From the NCBI GenBank assembly GCA_028822385.1, contig JAPKDV010000006.1, forward strand, positions 1 through 46,831: a DNA stretch of 46,831 nt. The letters run 5' to 3'. Source of the stretch: Alphaproteobacteria bacterium. Lineage in GTDB: Bacteria; Pseudomonadota; Alphaproteobacteria; UBA6615. Below, piece after piece: positions 19,320-27,932 of this stretch. Within the stretch, counting starts at the first letter, position 1, and each line of letters begins with the position of its first letter. Under the pieces are notes generated by a model that worked only from the letters and a program-made list of their open reading frames with translations, was not told the DNA's origin and ran no database searches. The position numbers and the translations under genes were made by a program.

Positions 19320-19682
19320 ATGAAAAAGCTCTCCACCATTATTATCGCCATCGGATCCTTTTTTATGGTTACGGTCGCCAACGCCGGTCCCGACGACCTG
19401 CTAGATGGGATCGTCGCACTTGAGGCCTGTGACGAGGCTAAGGAAACCAGCGACAGAGCCATGTGTGACACCTTTTTAGTGGGCGTCACAGCCACGTTTA
19501 ACTGGCAGGAAATTTATCAGGGCAAGAAGCCACCGTTCTGTATACCGGTGTCCGAAACTCTCTCGCTGAATGACTACAGGAAGGTATACGTAGATTGGAT
19601 GAACCAACATCCGCCGCAACTGCACGGTAATTCTGTTGGGTTATTCGCTATGGCGATGAATGAGACGTTTCCCTGCGGGTGA
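19320..19682 (+). CDS. Secreted Rap1a/Tai-family-like small protein
   Basis: Exported protein of 120 aa with a signal peptide (residues 1-22, MKKLSTIIIAIGSFF then cleavage after ANA). The mature part has four cysteines (C37, C49, C74, C119), probably two disulfides. Its layout (DLLDG..., FLVGV, FCIPVSETLSLNDYRKV, ...AMNETFPC) resembles the Rap1a/Tai immunity-protein domain, whose members can protect against peptidoglycan amidase effectors. No effector or type VI genes are nearby, so an immunity role is not supported. An upstream in-frame ATG at 19143 is rejected because the signal peptide starts at 19320; the ribosome site is weak. Confidence 0.75.
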   Translation: MKKLSTIIIAIGSFFMVTVANAGPDDLLDGIVALEACDEAKETSDRAMCDTFLVGVTATFNWQEIYQGKKPPFCIPVSETLSLNDYRKVYVDWMNQHPPQLHGNSVGLFAMAMNETFPCG

Positions 19683-19824
19683 AGGCTTACGGAAAACCCA
19701 GTCATCTGCAGCAAATCAGTGTGGGGCCACGCAGTGATCTCATTTGAGCCATGCAACTAGCGCGCATCCAGAGTTCCTTAAGCTTCGTAAAGGTAATTAA
19801 GTGAAACTTGATGGAGTTTATGAA

Positions 19825-19905
19825 ATGTTCAACTACCTCTGCTGCCTTGCCTACAAAATCTACGAAGGCCGCTCGGCCCAATACTGGGTTGATAGCAGCT
19901 GCTAA
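19825..19905 (+). CDS. Candidate 26-residue small protein
   Basis: ATG at 19825 is preceded by TGGAG with eight bases between, a good ribosome site. The frame begins MFNYLCCLAYKIYEGRSAQY and ends WVDSSC, with three cysteines and several aromatic residues. A strong stem-loop follows 21 bases after the stop. Such a ribosome site-frame-terminator unit is what an independent small gene looks like, but no family is recognised. A small regulatory RNA is the alternative. Confidence 0.42.
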   Translation: MFNYLCCLAYKIYEGRSAQYWVDSSC

Positions 19906-19926
19906 CCGATCAATGTTGTTTTTGGA

Positions 19927-19955
19927 GAAACGCCCGGTGTCTCGCCGGGCGTTTC
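19927..19955 (+). terminator. Strong stem-loop, probable terminator
   Basis: A perfect 11-bp stem GAAACGCCCGG / CCGGGCGTTTC encloses a 7-base loop. The descending arm ends in GTTTCTGTGT, a weak T-rich tail. It probably ends the transcript carrying the 26-codon frame, and possibly the tRNA-Arg region upstream. Because the arms are symmetric it could act on both strands. Confidence 0.75.
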
Positions 19956-20069
19956 TGTGTATTCAGTACACGACACCTCGATCCACTCATAGAATTGATA
20001 GTCGCCTATCTAAGGCTTGGGATTACGGCAAAAAATCACGCGGCAAGGCCACAGGGGTAATAGCTGACG

Positions 20070-20210
20070 ATGCCAACGATGCGCCGAAAATCTGACCTAC
20101 CTATTAAAATATGCGCCGTGTGTGGCCGCGCATTCGCATGGCGTAAGAAGTGGGAAAAGGTTTGGGATCAGGTTCGCTTTTGTTCGAAGCGTTGCAGCAG
20201 CAAAAGATAG
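20070..20210 (+). CDS. DUF2256 zinc-ribbon-like small protein
   Basis: A 46-aa gene. It reads [20 protein letters not shown], then [20 protein letters not shown] and RCSSKR. The layout CxxCGRxFxWRKKWEKxWxxVxFCSxRC is the DUF2256 signature, with four cysteines (C15, C18, C38, C42) placed to bind one metal ion. Its function is unknown; in other genomes it is often near photolyase/cryptochrome-like genes, which are not seen here. The second ATG, at 20079, is an alternative start. Confidence 0.9.
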   Translation: MPTMRRKSDLPIKICAVCGRAFAWRKKWEKVWDQVRFCSKRCSSKR

Positions 20211-20324
20211 ATGGCGACAACCATCGAGGTTGGTAAGATGCCGACGCGCCTGAACGGTGTTTTGTACCAGAAATTAATGAACCACTTGGTTCGCAGTCTA
20301 AGGCGTTCTTGGCGAGGCGTATAA
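20211..20324 (+). CDS. Doubtful 37-residue basic peptide behind DUF2256
   Basis: An ATG directly abuts the DUF2256 stop (TAG-ATG) and opens a 37-codon frame, MATTIEVGKMPTRLNGVLYQ then a basic tail ending RRSWRGV. Zero spacing fits translational coupling, and the tail is rich in arginine. No family is recognised and it may be chance or a gene remnant. Confidence 0.25.
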   Translation: MATTIEVGKMPTRLNGVLYQKLMNHLVRSLRRSWRGV

Positions 20325-20784
20325 TTGGTAAATTGGGAAGCTGCAAAGTAGATAGCACTAGATATTCTGGCTGGTGGTGCGCACGATTTGAAGTTCAAGT
20401 TGCAACGGTTTGGGTTAAGCTGCCGGGCTATTGCATGCGATGAACGCAGGGTTCAACAACTCCTGCGGTTTTATGCGACGTATTCACGGGCAAGTTTATG
20501 TTCTTTATTTTAAGTTGTGCTGGATGCATCGCCAGTGGTTGACGACGGGAATCGGTTTTGGGTCGCCGTTTTCGATGCTTTCGAGCGACGCGTAGATCTG
20601 ATGTTTTCTGCTCTGAGACAAAGTCGCCACTGTTTTTTGTTCTGGTTTGTACCGACGCAGTCCCACGTATGAATTGATTGCGCGAACGATCGGCTGGCTC
20701 CGACGGATTTTTTAGTAACTTGAAACTACTTCAAATACCTTTAGCGTTGTCCCCGAATTAATTCTGAATGAAGGGAAACCAATC
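20325..20784. other. Intergenic region upstream of cupin-FAH pair
   Basis: About 460 bases with locally lower GC. No convincing gene, RNA or repeat was seen. A purine-rich AAGGGAAA lies eight bases before the cupin start, so the promoter of the cupin-FAH pair must be in this stretch. Confidence 0.4.
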
Positions 20785-21339
20785 ATGTCCGAGTTTGCGA
20801 CACCAAACGATCTTCAGAGCGTCACCTACTACAAAGCGCCTAGCAACGACCGCGTAGTCGCCATCCATATTAGGGCCGATTTCGATGAGTTCGAAAAATT
20901 CCCGCCGTTCATGGATACCGAAGAGGAAAAGGAACATATCCGGAAGTCCTATAATGTCGATCCGGATTCAGAGCGACGCAACAAAGCCCACATCACACGA
21001 GATGACTGGCCGCTGCAGGTCATCATGCTGAACCGCGATCCGGGTGGTACCACAGCGGCGCATTACCACACGCCCGACGTGCCATTGCCCGATCATCCGA
21101 CGCGCCATCAGATTTTACTGTGTCAGCGGGGCAGCGCGCGTATTGGTGTTGTCACGACGGAAGGCGATGCATTGGGTGATGTCATCCTCAAGCCCAACGA
21201 TCTGATCCTGATGCTTGAAGGACACGAAGTTGAGTTTTTGGAAAAGGGCACACGCCTAATTGAAATCAAACAAGGGCCGTTCCCGGTTACTGACGAAGCC
21301 GACAAGGTCGACCTAGTGGTCAAGGGCGTAGCGGAATGA
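20785..21339 (+). CDS. Cupin-fold protein of unknown substrate
   Basis: 184-aa protein with a single cupin barrel (about residues 70-165). The likely metal site is in AAHYHTPDVPLPDHPTRHQI (His93/His95 region plus a later His), followed by the turn PNDLILMLEGHEVEFL. The first 60 residues are acidic and helical. Its stop overlaps the start of the downstream FAH gene (ATGA), so the two products likely act together, perhaps as ring- or side-chain-cleaving enzyme and hydrolase. That role is inferred from pairing only; a dioxygenase activity is not shown. Confidence 0.75.
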   Translation: MSEFATPNDLQSVTYYKAPSNDRVVAIHIRADFDEFEKFPPFMDTEEEKEHIRKSYNVDPDSERRNKAHITRDDWPLQVIMLNRDPGGTTAAHYHTPDVPLPDHPTRHQILLCQRGSARIGVVTTEGDALGDVILKPNDLILMLEGHEVEFLEKGTRLIEIKQGPFPVTDEADKVDLVVKGVAE

Positions 21340-22391
21340 AGCTCGCGACATTCAGGGTTGAAACACCGGTCGGGCCGTTCGACCGATTTGGTATTGTTCT
21401 GTTGGATGGAGGCCCTGGAGACACAATTGAGAACGCGCGCCGCGGCGCTGGTCGTATAATTGACGTCAACTTTGTGTATGCGGCGATGGCGGGAGATCGT
21501 GGTTTGGCCAACGCTGGTGCGCGTGCCGATGCATTTTGTCCGCCCGATCTACAGCGGTTCGCCCGGCTTCACGGGACCGAGCAGGACATGCTGGCCGAGA
21601 TAACTGCGTGGGGCGAGGCGCATCCCGACGCAAAAGGCGTGCGCGGTGAAACCCTCATATGGTCGCTCGAGGATATTGCCTTGCGTCCGCCGATCGCACA
21701 GGTACCGGTGCTACGCGATTTTGCAGCCTTCGAGGACCACCTCGAGAACACGTTTGGTAAGATGGGCCTCTCGATTCCTCCGGCCTGGTACGACCAGCCA
21801 ACGGCGTTTAAAGGTAACTCGACCACTATGTTTGGCCACGACTCAACCGTTCCATGGCCGCGCTATACCAAGAAGCTTGATTACGAACTGGAACTGGCTG
21901 CAGTCATCGGTAAGCCGGCCCTGGATGTAAATATCGACGAGGCGGCTGATTACATCCTTGGTTACACATTGCTGAACGACTTTTCCGCCCGCGACACCCA
22001 ACGTGGTGAAATGCAGGTCAGCACTGGCCCATATAAAGGTAAGGATTTTGCTTGGGGTCTGGGGCCGTGGATTGTCACACCCGACGAAATGGGTGATCCG
22101 GCAGACCTACAAATGGCGGTCCGCATTGATGGAGAAGTCTGGGCAAAATCGACGCCTGGTCCGATGCAATGGAGTTTTCCCGAAGCAGTTTCTTATACCT
22201 CCCAGGACGAAATGCTCAATGTAGGTGAAGTGCTCGGCTCAGGTACCGTGAACAATGGCTGCGGGTTCGAAATTGATCGCTGGATCGCACCGGGCGCAGT
22301 GGTTGAATTGGAAGCGGACCGTATCGGTGTGCTGCGCCATCACGTTGCCGAGCCGAACGGAGAACCGATCCGCTGGCAGCGGGAAAAGTAG
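21336..22391 (+). CDS. Fumarylacetoacetate hydrolase (FAH) family protein
   Basis: Metal-dependent C-C hydrolase, isomerase or decarboxylase fold of 351 aa. The FAH core starts near residue 120; metal ligands are E184 and E186 in DYELELAAVIG and D215 in LLNDFSARDTQ. GKDFAWGLGPWIVTPDEMGD and the C-terminal GEVLGSGTVNNGCG complete the active site. Typical substrates are acylpyruvates or 2-hydroxy-dienoates from aromatic degradation. It is translationally coupled to the cupin gene. A second, decayed FAH gene lies at 32.9-33.6 kb. Confidence 0.9.
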   Translation: MKLATFRVETPVGPFDRFGIVLLDGGPGDTIENARRGAGRIIDVNFVYAAMAGDRGLANAGARADAFCPPDLQRFARLHGTEQDMLAEITAWGEAHPDAKGVRGETLIWSLEDIALRPPIAQVPVLRDFAAFEDHLENTFGKMGLSIPPAWYDQPTAFKGNSTTMFGHDSTVPWPRYTKKLDYELELAAVIGKPALDVNIDEAADYILGYTLLNDFSARDTQRGEMQVSTGPYKGKDFAWGLGPWIVTPDEMGDPADLQMAVRIDGEVWAKSTPGPMQWSFPEAVSYTSQDEMLNVGEVLGSGTVNNGCGFEIDRWIAPGAVVELEADRIGVLRHHVAEPNGEPIRWQREK

Positions 22392-22490
22392 AAATCACGC
22401 ACTTTCATGGGGAATCAAACCACATCACAAATGGAATTCTGGCGATAAAAATTTCTCCGCCATATCAGCCGTGGTGTTTCGAAAGTCGGG

Positions 22491-23351
22491 TTAGTCTTCG
22501 TCCCAGACGGGTCGCCGCACTTCGGGGTTTATAATGCGCAGGTTGTTTTCCTGTAGGCCGACGATGCTGACCATTTCAGCATCACTAAGCGCGAAATCGA
22601 AGATGCCTATATTTTCCTCGATCTCCGAAAACTCGAGCGCGCGCGGCACGATAACAACATCAGGCTGCTGGACGAGCCAACGCAGTGCAACCTGTGCCGG
22701 TGTCTTGTCATGGGTGGCGGCGATTTTCACGATCACCGGGTCATTGAGCATGGCGCCGCGCGCGAGGGGGGCATGACAGGTGACCAGCAGATCATATTTA
22801 CGACATGCCGCGATAAGCCGATCCTGGCGGATATAGGCGTGGTACTCGATCTGGTTGGTGATCAGCGGTTCAGAGCATTTGGCCATGGCTTCGTCGAGTA
22901 ACGAGATGGTGAAATTTGAGACGCCAATATGTCGTGCCAATCCGTCACGCTTGGCCTTGGCAAGCGCGCCAAGAGTTTGCTCGAGTGGCACGTTCGGCTG
23001 CGGCCAATGGATCAACAGCAGGTCGACATGGTCTAGGCCGAGAGTTTCCAGACTGGTGTCGACCGACCGTGCGAAATCATCAGCCTTTGCGTTTTCTTCG
23101 GTGACTTTAGTGGTGACCCAGACATCTTGGCGCGGTAGCCCTGACGCATGGATGGCTTCGCCGACCCATCGCTCGGAGCCGTATTTTCGTGCCGTGTCGA
23201 TGTGGCGATAGCCCGATTTGAGTGCGTGTAGGATAAGCTCAACGGCGCGCTCGGGTTCGGGAAACAGCATGGTGCCGTAGCCCAGTGCCGGGATTTCGGC
23301 GCCGTGAGCCGAAAGTTTTGGTGCGATGGATCCTGATATGACGTTTCTCAT
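22491..23351 (-). CDS. Aldo/keto reductase
   Basis: NADPH-dependent carbonyl reductase of 286 aa with a TIM-barrel fold. The catalytic tetrad is visible: D52 and Y57 in HIDTARKYGSE, K82 in VTTKV and H115 in LLIHWP. The C-terminal half has PARALEFSEIEENIGIFDFA, similar to the 2,5-diketo-D-gluconate reductase group. It points against the cupin-FAH pair and away from the acyl-CoA dehydrogenase operon. The substrate is unknown. Confidence 0.92.
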   Translation of the reverse strand: MRNVISGSIAPKLSAHGAEIPALGYGTMLFPEPERAVELILHALKSGYRHIDTARKYGSERWVGEAIHASGLPRQDVWVTTKVTEENAKADDFARSVDTSLETLGLDHVDLLLIHWPQPNVPLEQTLGALAKAKRDGLARHIGVSNFTISLLDEAMAKCSEPLITNQIEYHAYIRQDRLIAACRKYDLLVTCHAPLARGAMLNDPVIVKIAATHDKTPAQVALRWLVQQPDVVIVPRALEFSEIEENIGIFDFALSDAEMVSIVGLQENNLRIINPEVRRPVWDED

Positions 23352-23712
23352 ATGTGGGGCAGTCTGATTCCCAAGCTTCGGCTTGAGATAGAATGGTAAG
23401 GGCCTCGCAGGAGCCCCTCAAGGGCTAAACCCGGAATGACTGGTCAACCGCTGCACGTTCACGCATTCTTAGTGTTCTGTTGTGTTCGTGCTGGAGACTG
23501 GGTTCGTGACTAAAGCATGTGACACAGGCCAATAAAAGGCTACGACTTCGATTATCTCCAGGTTGGGCGCTTATTGAGGAGCCGGAGATCTTCTAGGTAC
23601 TCACTTACAGGCAGGCATTGTGGAATTGCATTGACCGCGGCGGCCCATCGCTTGCAGAACTAGCCCGTCATAATGTGAAGGCGCATCAAGAGCTTCGGCT
23701 GGGGGACGACAA
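23352..23712. other. Intergenic region between divergent AKR and acyl-CoA dehydrogenase genes
   Basis: 361 bases holding the two divergent promoters. Near 23618-23710 a plus-strand frame (IDRGGPSLAELARHNVKAHQ) looks protein-like but runs out of frame into the dehydrogenase gene. It may be a short remnant. No repeat or RNA was recognised. Confidence 0.4.
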
Positions 23713-24870
23713 ATGGCTTTTACGCCAATCCATTTTACCGAGGACGACCGAATTTTTCGGGATCAGATCCGGCGTTTTGCCGAGCGTGAAGTTGCGCCGA
23801 TTGCCAACGAAATTGATCATGAAGATCGTTTCCCGGAAGAGGTAATTCCCAAGTTTGGCGATATGGGGTTGCTGCAATGGAGCGTGCCTGAGGAATATGG
23901 CGGCCCGGAAGGTTCGCTGACAAAACTCTGCATCGCACGAGAGGAATTGGCGCGTTACTCCCTGTCGCTTTCCGTGATGGTAGGAGAAAACGGCAACGGC
24001 ATGGCACTCCCACTCTTATTCGGGGGAACCGAAGCGCAGAAGCAGAAGTATTTCCCGATGCTTGCCGAAGGCCGGACAATTGTCGCCTTTGCCCTGTCCG
24101 AACCGGAAGCCGGATCGGACGCTGCTGCGCTTCGTACCCGTGCGGTGCGGGACGGGGATGACTGGCTGATCACCGGCAACAAAATTTTTGTGACCTGCGG
24201 TCCGGTTGCTGAATATGTGCTGGTCTTCGCGCGCAGCAATGACGCGCCACGCGCCAAGGGTGTGTCTGCGTTCATCGTGGACACGTCTCTGCTGGGAGTA
24301 ACCCGCGGGGCAAAGAACAAAAAGATGGGCTACAACGGCGCGACCCCGAACTGTGATTTCTTCTTTGAAGGTGTGCGCGTGCCCGCTGACGCCATGGTCG
24401 GCGGAGACGGTGAAGGGTTCAAGATCGCCATGAAGTGTATGGAGTTCAACCGGCCTGCCATGTCGGCTTCAGCTGTGGGCATCGCGCAAGGTGCACTGGA
24501 ACAAGCCGTCAATTTTGCCAAGGAACGCGAACAGTTCGGCAAGCCGATTGCCGAGTTCCAGGGGCTCCAGTTCATGATGGCGGATATGGCGATGCAGATC
24601 GAAGCGGCACGTTCGCTGCTCTACGAGGTAGCCGCTCGCTACGACGCTGGGGAGATGGACGGCTATGGCGGTCTGTCGGCAATGGTGAAGACCCTTGCCA
24701 GCGATACGGCGATGAAGGTTACCACTGATGCTGTTCAAATTTTGGGTGGCTATGGATATATGAAGGAATTCCCGGTGGAGCGGATGATGCGGGACGCGAA
24801 GGTCACGCAGATATTTGAAGGCACCAACCAGATTCAACGCATGCTGATTGCACGTGATCTTCTGAAGTAG
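23713..24870 (+). CDS. Acyl-CoA dehydrogenase
   Basis: FAD enzyme of 385 aa that introduces a 2,3-double bond into acyl-CoA. The family blocks FALSEPEAGSDAA, FVTCGPVAEYVLVFAR and ILGGYGYMKEFPVERMMRD are clear, and the catalytic glutamate is E369 in FEGTNQIQRMLIARDLL. A GGGGGAC sequence just upstream of the ATG serves as ribosome site. It starts a three-gene unit with a CoA-transferase and a flavin hydroxylase, suggesting breakdown of a CoA-activated organic acid. Confidence 0.96.
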   Translation: MAFTPIHFTEDDRIFRDQIRRFAEREVAPIANEIDHEDRFPEEVIPKFGDMGLLQWSVPEEYGGPEGSLTKLCIAREELARYSLSLSVMVGENGNGMALPLLFGGTEAQKQKYFPMLAEGRTIVAFALSEPEAGSDAAALRTRAVRDGDDWLITGNKIFVTCGPVAEYVLVFARSNDAPRAKGVSAFIVDTSLLGVTRGAKNKKMGYNGATPNCDFFFEGVRVPADAMVGGDGEGFKIAMKCMEFNRPAMSASAVGIAQGALEQAVNFAKEREQFGKPIAEFQGLQFMMADMAMQIEAARSLLYEVAARYDAGEMDGYGGLSAMVKTLASDTAMKVTTDAVQILGGYGYMKEFPVERMMRDAKVTQIFEGTNQIQRMLIARDLLK

Positions 24871-24899
24871 AACGACAACGCGAATACGGAGAAACCGGC

Positions 24900-26084
24900 G
24901 TGACAACAACGGGACTGCTTGACGGCATTCGGGTGCTTGATTTTACGACGATGATGGCGGGGCCGTATTGTACCCGCCAACTCGCCGATATGGGCGCGGA
25001 GGTTATCAAGATCGAATCTCCCGGCGGCGAGCAGAATCGTCACGCCATTCCGATCCGCGATGGGGAGAGTGCCGTCTATGGCCATCTCAATTGCGGCAAG
25101 CACAGTCTGGCGCTTGATCTGAAATCACCTGAAGGCTGTGCACTGGCGCTCGACCTAGCACGACATTGTGATGTTGTGGTGGAGAATTCCCGCCCTGGCG
25201 TGATGACGCGTCTGGGGCTCGATCACGCCGCCATTCGTGCGGTGCGTCCGGACGTGATCTATTGCTCTATCTCTGGTTTTGGTCAGACCGGACCGGCGTC
25301 CCAGAACCCAGCCTATGCGCCGGTGGTACAGGCCGCTTCGGGCTATGAGATGGCCTATATGCAGCAGCAGCCCGAAATGACGCGCCCGGGCTCGATCGGC
25401 ATTTTCCTTGCCGATGTGATGGCTGCCGTGCAGGCTTTCGGTGCGATCAACGCATCGCTGTTTGCGCGCGAACGCACGGGCGTTGGTCGGTTCATTGACG
25501 TCTCGTTGCTCCAAAGCGTGATCTGGTTGCTCGTTTATGAAATGCAGACAGTGCAAGTGGGTGCGGAACATTTGCGCGGTTACTATCAGCCGGTGCGTGC
25601 CCGTGATGGCTTTGTCATGGTGGCCCCTGGTGGACAGCTTACATTCGAGAATATGGCAAAGGCCATGGAGCATCCCGAATGGATTGAGGATCCGCGTTTC
25701 CTGACCCATCCCGATCGCAACCGGAATTACACGGACCTAATGGCGTTGGCCGAAGCCTGGACATCCGAGCGCGACGCTGACGAATGTGAACGTGTGTTGA
25801 TGGCTGGTAAAGTGCCCTGCGCGCGCTACCGTGAACTGTACGAACTGTTTGATGACCCGCAGCTGATCCATCGTGAGGCCTTTGCTACGGTCGTGGATGG
25901 CGCCGGCAGTTTCCAAGTTCCCAACCCGCCTTTTGTATTCAATGATGCGCCTTCGAATGCGCGGGACTGGGTGGCGCCGTTCGGAAGTTCCGCTCCAAAA
26001 GTGCTCGGTGACTTGCTAGGGATGTCTCATGAAACGGTGGACGATCTCTATGACCGGAAAGTTCTGTTCGGGCAGAGCGGCTGA
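24900..26084 (+). CDS. CaiB/BaiF family (type III) CoA-transferase
   Basis: 394-aa family III CoA-transferase, moving CoA between organic acids. The N-terminal block GIRVLDFTTMMAGPYCTRQLADMG is diagnostic, with LNCGKHSLALDLKS following; the catalytic aspartate is D172 in FLADVMAAVQAFGA. The start codon is GTG at 24900, preceded by GGAGAAACC. Its stop overlaps the next start (TGATG). The likely role is activation of the acid used by the adjacent dehydrogenase; substrate unknown. Confidence 0.94.
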   Translation: MTTTGLLDGIRVLDFTTMMAGPYCTRQLADMGAEVIKIESPGGEQNRHAIPIRDGESAVYGHLNCGKHSLALDLKSPEGCALALDLARHCDVVVENSRPGVMTRLGLDHAAIRAVRPDVIYCSISGFGQTGPASQNPAYAPVVQAASGYEMAYMQQQPEMTRPGSIGIFLADVMAAVQAFGAINASLFARERTGVGRFIDVSLLQSVIWLLVYEMQTVQVGAEHLRGYYQPVRARDGFVMVAPGGQLTFENMAKAMEHPEWIEDPRFLTHPDRNRNYTDLMALAEAWTSERDADECERVLMAGKVPCARYRELYELFDDPQLIHREAFATVVDGAGSFQVPNPPFVFNDAPSNARDWVAPFGSSAPKVLGDLLGMSHETVDDLYDRKVLFGQSG

Positions 26085-27679
26085 TGAGCGATGCCGTCGC
26101 GAACCTCAGAACCGATATTCTCATCGTTGGCGCCGGGCCGACCGGCCTCACCCTTGCGAACTTGCTCGGAAAAAGTGGAACTCGAACCATCATCGTCGAA
26201 CGCAATCCGGGCACAGTGGGCGAGCCGCGCGCAGTCTCCATTGATGATGAATCCATGCGTAGCATGCAAGCTGCCGGGCTCGACGCGGCGGTCGAGGCCA
26301 TTGTTGCGCGCGGATACGGCTCACGCTATCTAGGGCCAAAGGGTGATTGCTTTGCTCTTGTGGATTCTGTTTCGAAGCCCTTTGGTTTCGACAAGCGGAA
26401 CGCGTTTCAACAGCCGGAGCTTGAAAAGGTTCTGCTGGATGGGTTGGCACGGTTCGACATTGTGTCGTGTCTTCTCAAGCATGAGCTTGTCGAGTTTTCC
26501 CAGAACGGGCAAAGTATTCGTGCCGAAATGCGGCGCGACGACGGCTCGATGGTGCAGGTTTCGGCCAGCTATATGGTGGCTTGTGATGGTGGGCGCTCGG
26601 ATATCCGAAAGACATTGGATATCGACCTGGTTGGTTCGACTTTTGCCGAGCGTTGGCTGATTGTGGATTTGTTTCAGACTGCCAACCGGTTCCGACACAC
26701 CGAAGTATCGTGCAATCCACGTCGACCGAATATCTCCCTGCCTGGACCCGCAGGAATACGCCGCTACGAATTTCTGTTGCGTGCTGAAGAAGACGAGGAT
26801 CTCGCCACTAGTGAGGAGTTTGTGCGCGGCCTGCTGCGTGATGCGGGGCCGGACGGGGACGCGCCCATTCGACGAAAGCGAGTCTATTCCTTCCACGCAC
26901 GTGTTGCGGCACGTTGGCGCGAGGGCCGGGTCTTTCTGGCCGGCGATGCCGCCCATCTCTCACCGCCTTTTGCAGGACAGGGCATGAATAGCGGTTTGCG
27001 GGATGCCCACAATCTTTCTTGGAAATTATCAGCAGCAGTACGTGGTGAAGTCTCGGAAGATTTCCTCGATAGCTATGAGGTCGAACGCAAGCCACACGCA
27101 TTGGCGATGATCCAGCTGGCCCTAACTATGGGGCGGATCATGATGCCGACATCCGTGTTGCAGGGCTTGCTGGTGCGTGGCGCCTTCTGGTTGGTGGGGT
27201 TCCTTCCATGGATGCGGGACTACTTTTCGCAGATGCGTTTCAAGCCGCCGCCGCGTTTTGAGACGGGGCTGATCTGGCCCGAAGAGGGAGATGGCAAGGA
27301 CACGATGGTCGGGCGGCTTTTGCCGCAGCCGGTCGTCGAGATGACCGATCGTACGCAGAAATTGCTCGATGCGGTTTTGCCTGACGGTCTTGTCGTATTG
27401 CTGTTTTCAGAATACCCGGATCGTCAGATGGACAAGCTACTGGCTGACAAGTTCGCCGCGGCGGGTGCTTCGGTTGTTGGTATCACACCCGAGTGGATGA
27501 ACCCTGTCTCGGCCGGGTTCCCTGTTGTTCGGGATGTTTCCCGTTACTTCAGTGAACCGCCTTTGGCTGGATATCTCGATAAAGTAATCCTGCTGCGCCC
27601 GGATCGATATGTGGCCGCGATACGTCCTGCTGCGCGCGCCGAAGACTTAATGGAGTATATGGCGAAGATGGCGCCGTAG
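26084..27679 (+). CDS. MhpA-like FAD-dependent aromatic hydroxylase
   Basis: Flavoprotein monooxygenase of 531 aa in the 3-(3-hydroxyphenyl)propionate hydroxylase group. Visible motifs are the dinucleotide-binding GxGxxG (G16-A-G18-P-T-G21), the DG motif VACDGGRSDIRK and the GD motif FLAGDAAHLSPPFAGQGMNSG (D288). The last 130 residues form the thioredoxin-like C-terminal domain of this family. The ATG overlaps the CoA-transferase stop. It would add a hydroxyl group to a phenolic ring using NAD(P)H and O2, so this pathway is aerobic. Confidence 0.92.
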   Translation: MSDAVANLRTDILIVGAGPTGLTLANLLGKSGTRTIIVERNPGTVGEPRAVSIDDESMRSMQAAGLDAAVEAIVARGYGSRYLGPKGDCFALVDSVSKPFGFDKRNAFQQPELEKVLLDGLARFDIVSCLLKHELVEFSQNGQSIRAEMRRDDGSMVQVSASYMVACDGGRSDIRKTLDIDLVGSTFAERWLIVDLFQTANRFRHTEVSCNPRRPNISLPGPAGIRRYEFLLRAEEDEDLATSEEFVRGLLRDAGPDGDAPIRRKRVYSFHARVAARWREGRVFLAGDAAHLSPPFAGQGMNSGLRDAHNLSWKLSAAVRGEVSEDFLDSYEVERKPHALAMIQLALTMGRIMMPTSVLQGLLVRGAFWLVGFLPWMRDYFSQMRFKPPPRFETGLIWPEEGDGKDTMVGRLLPQPVVEMTDRTQKLLDAVLPDGLVVLLFSEYPDRQMDKLLADKFAAAGASVVGITPEWMNPVSAGFPVVRDVSRYFSEPPLAGYLDKVILLRPDRYVAAIRPAARAEDLMEYMAKMAP

Positions 27680-27932
27680 TCTTGAATTTTGCTGTTTTTT
27701 GACCCTAACCTCGGTTTTTTTCGTTTCCAAGGGAATGTTCCGGAGCGAAATGGTGTTTGTATCTCTGAGGCGCCCGGGGAGTGATCCGGTTCAACCCTTC
27801 GCGGGGATTTAAATACGCCCCTTCCGGGTAAGCCCACTCGGTGCTAGAACCCGCCCCATCGACGCGGCGCGCTGCGGGAAATTAAAGAGCGCAGCGTTAT
27901 CCTTGGCAGGCTGGGTAGCCGGAACGAGATAC

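Larger units (their letters stand above)
19683..20069. other. Intergenic stretch with small gene candidate and terminator
   Basis: This 387-base region holds the 26-codon frame at 19825-19905 and the strong hairpin at 19927-19955. A longer plus-strand frame (19808-20095) runs straight through the hairpin, lacks similarity to anything recognised, and is not accepted as a gene. Confidence 0.5.

Noticed and set aside
19040-20784. Genomic island integrated at tRNA-Arg
   Set aside because: No integrase and no second copy of the tRNA 3' end was seen in the window; small genes and lower GC alone do not prove it.
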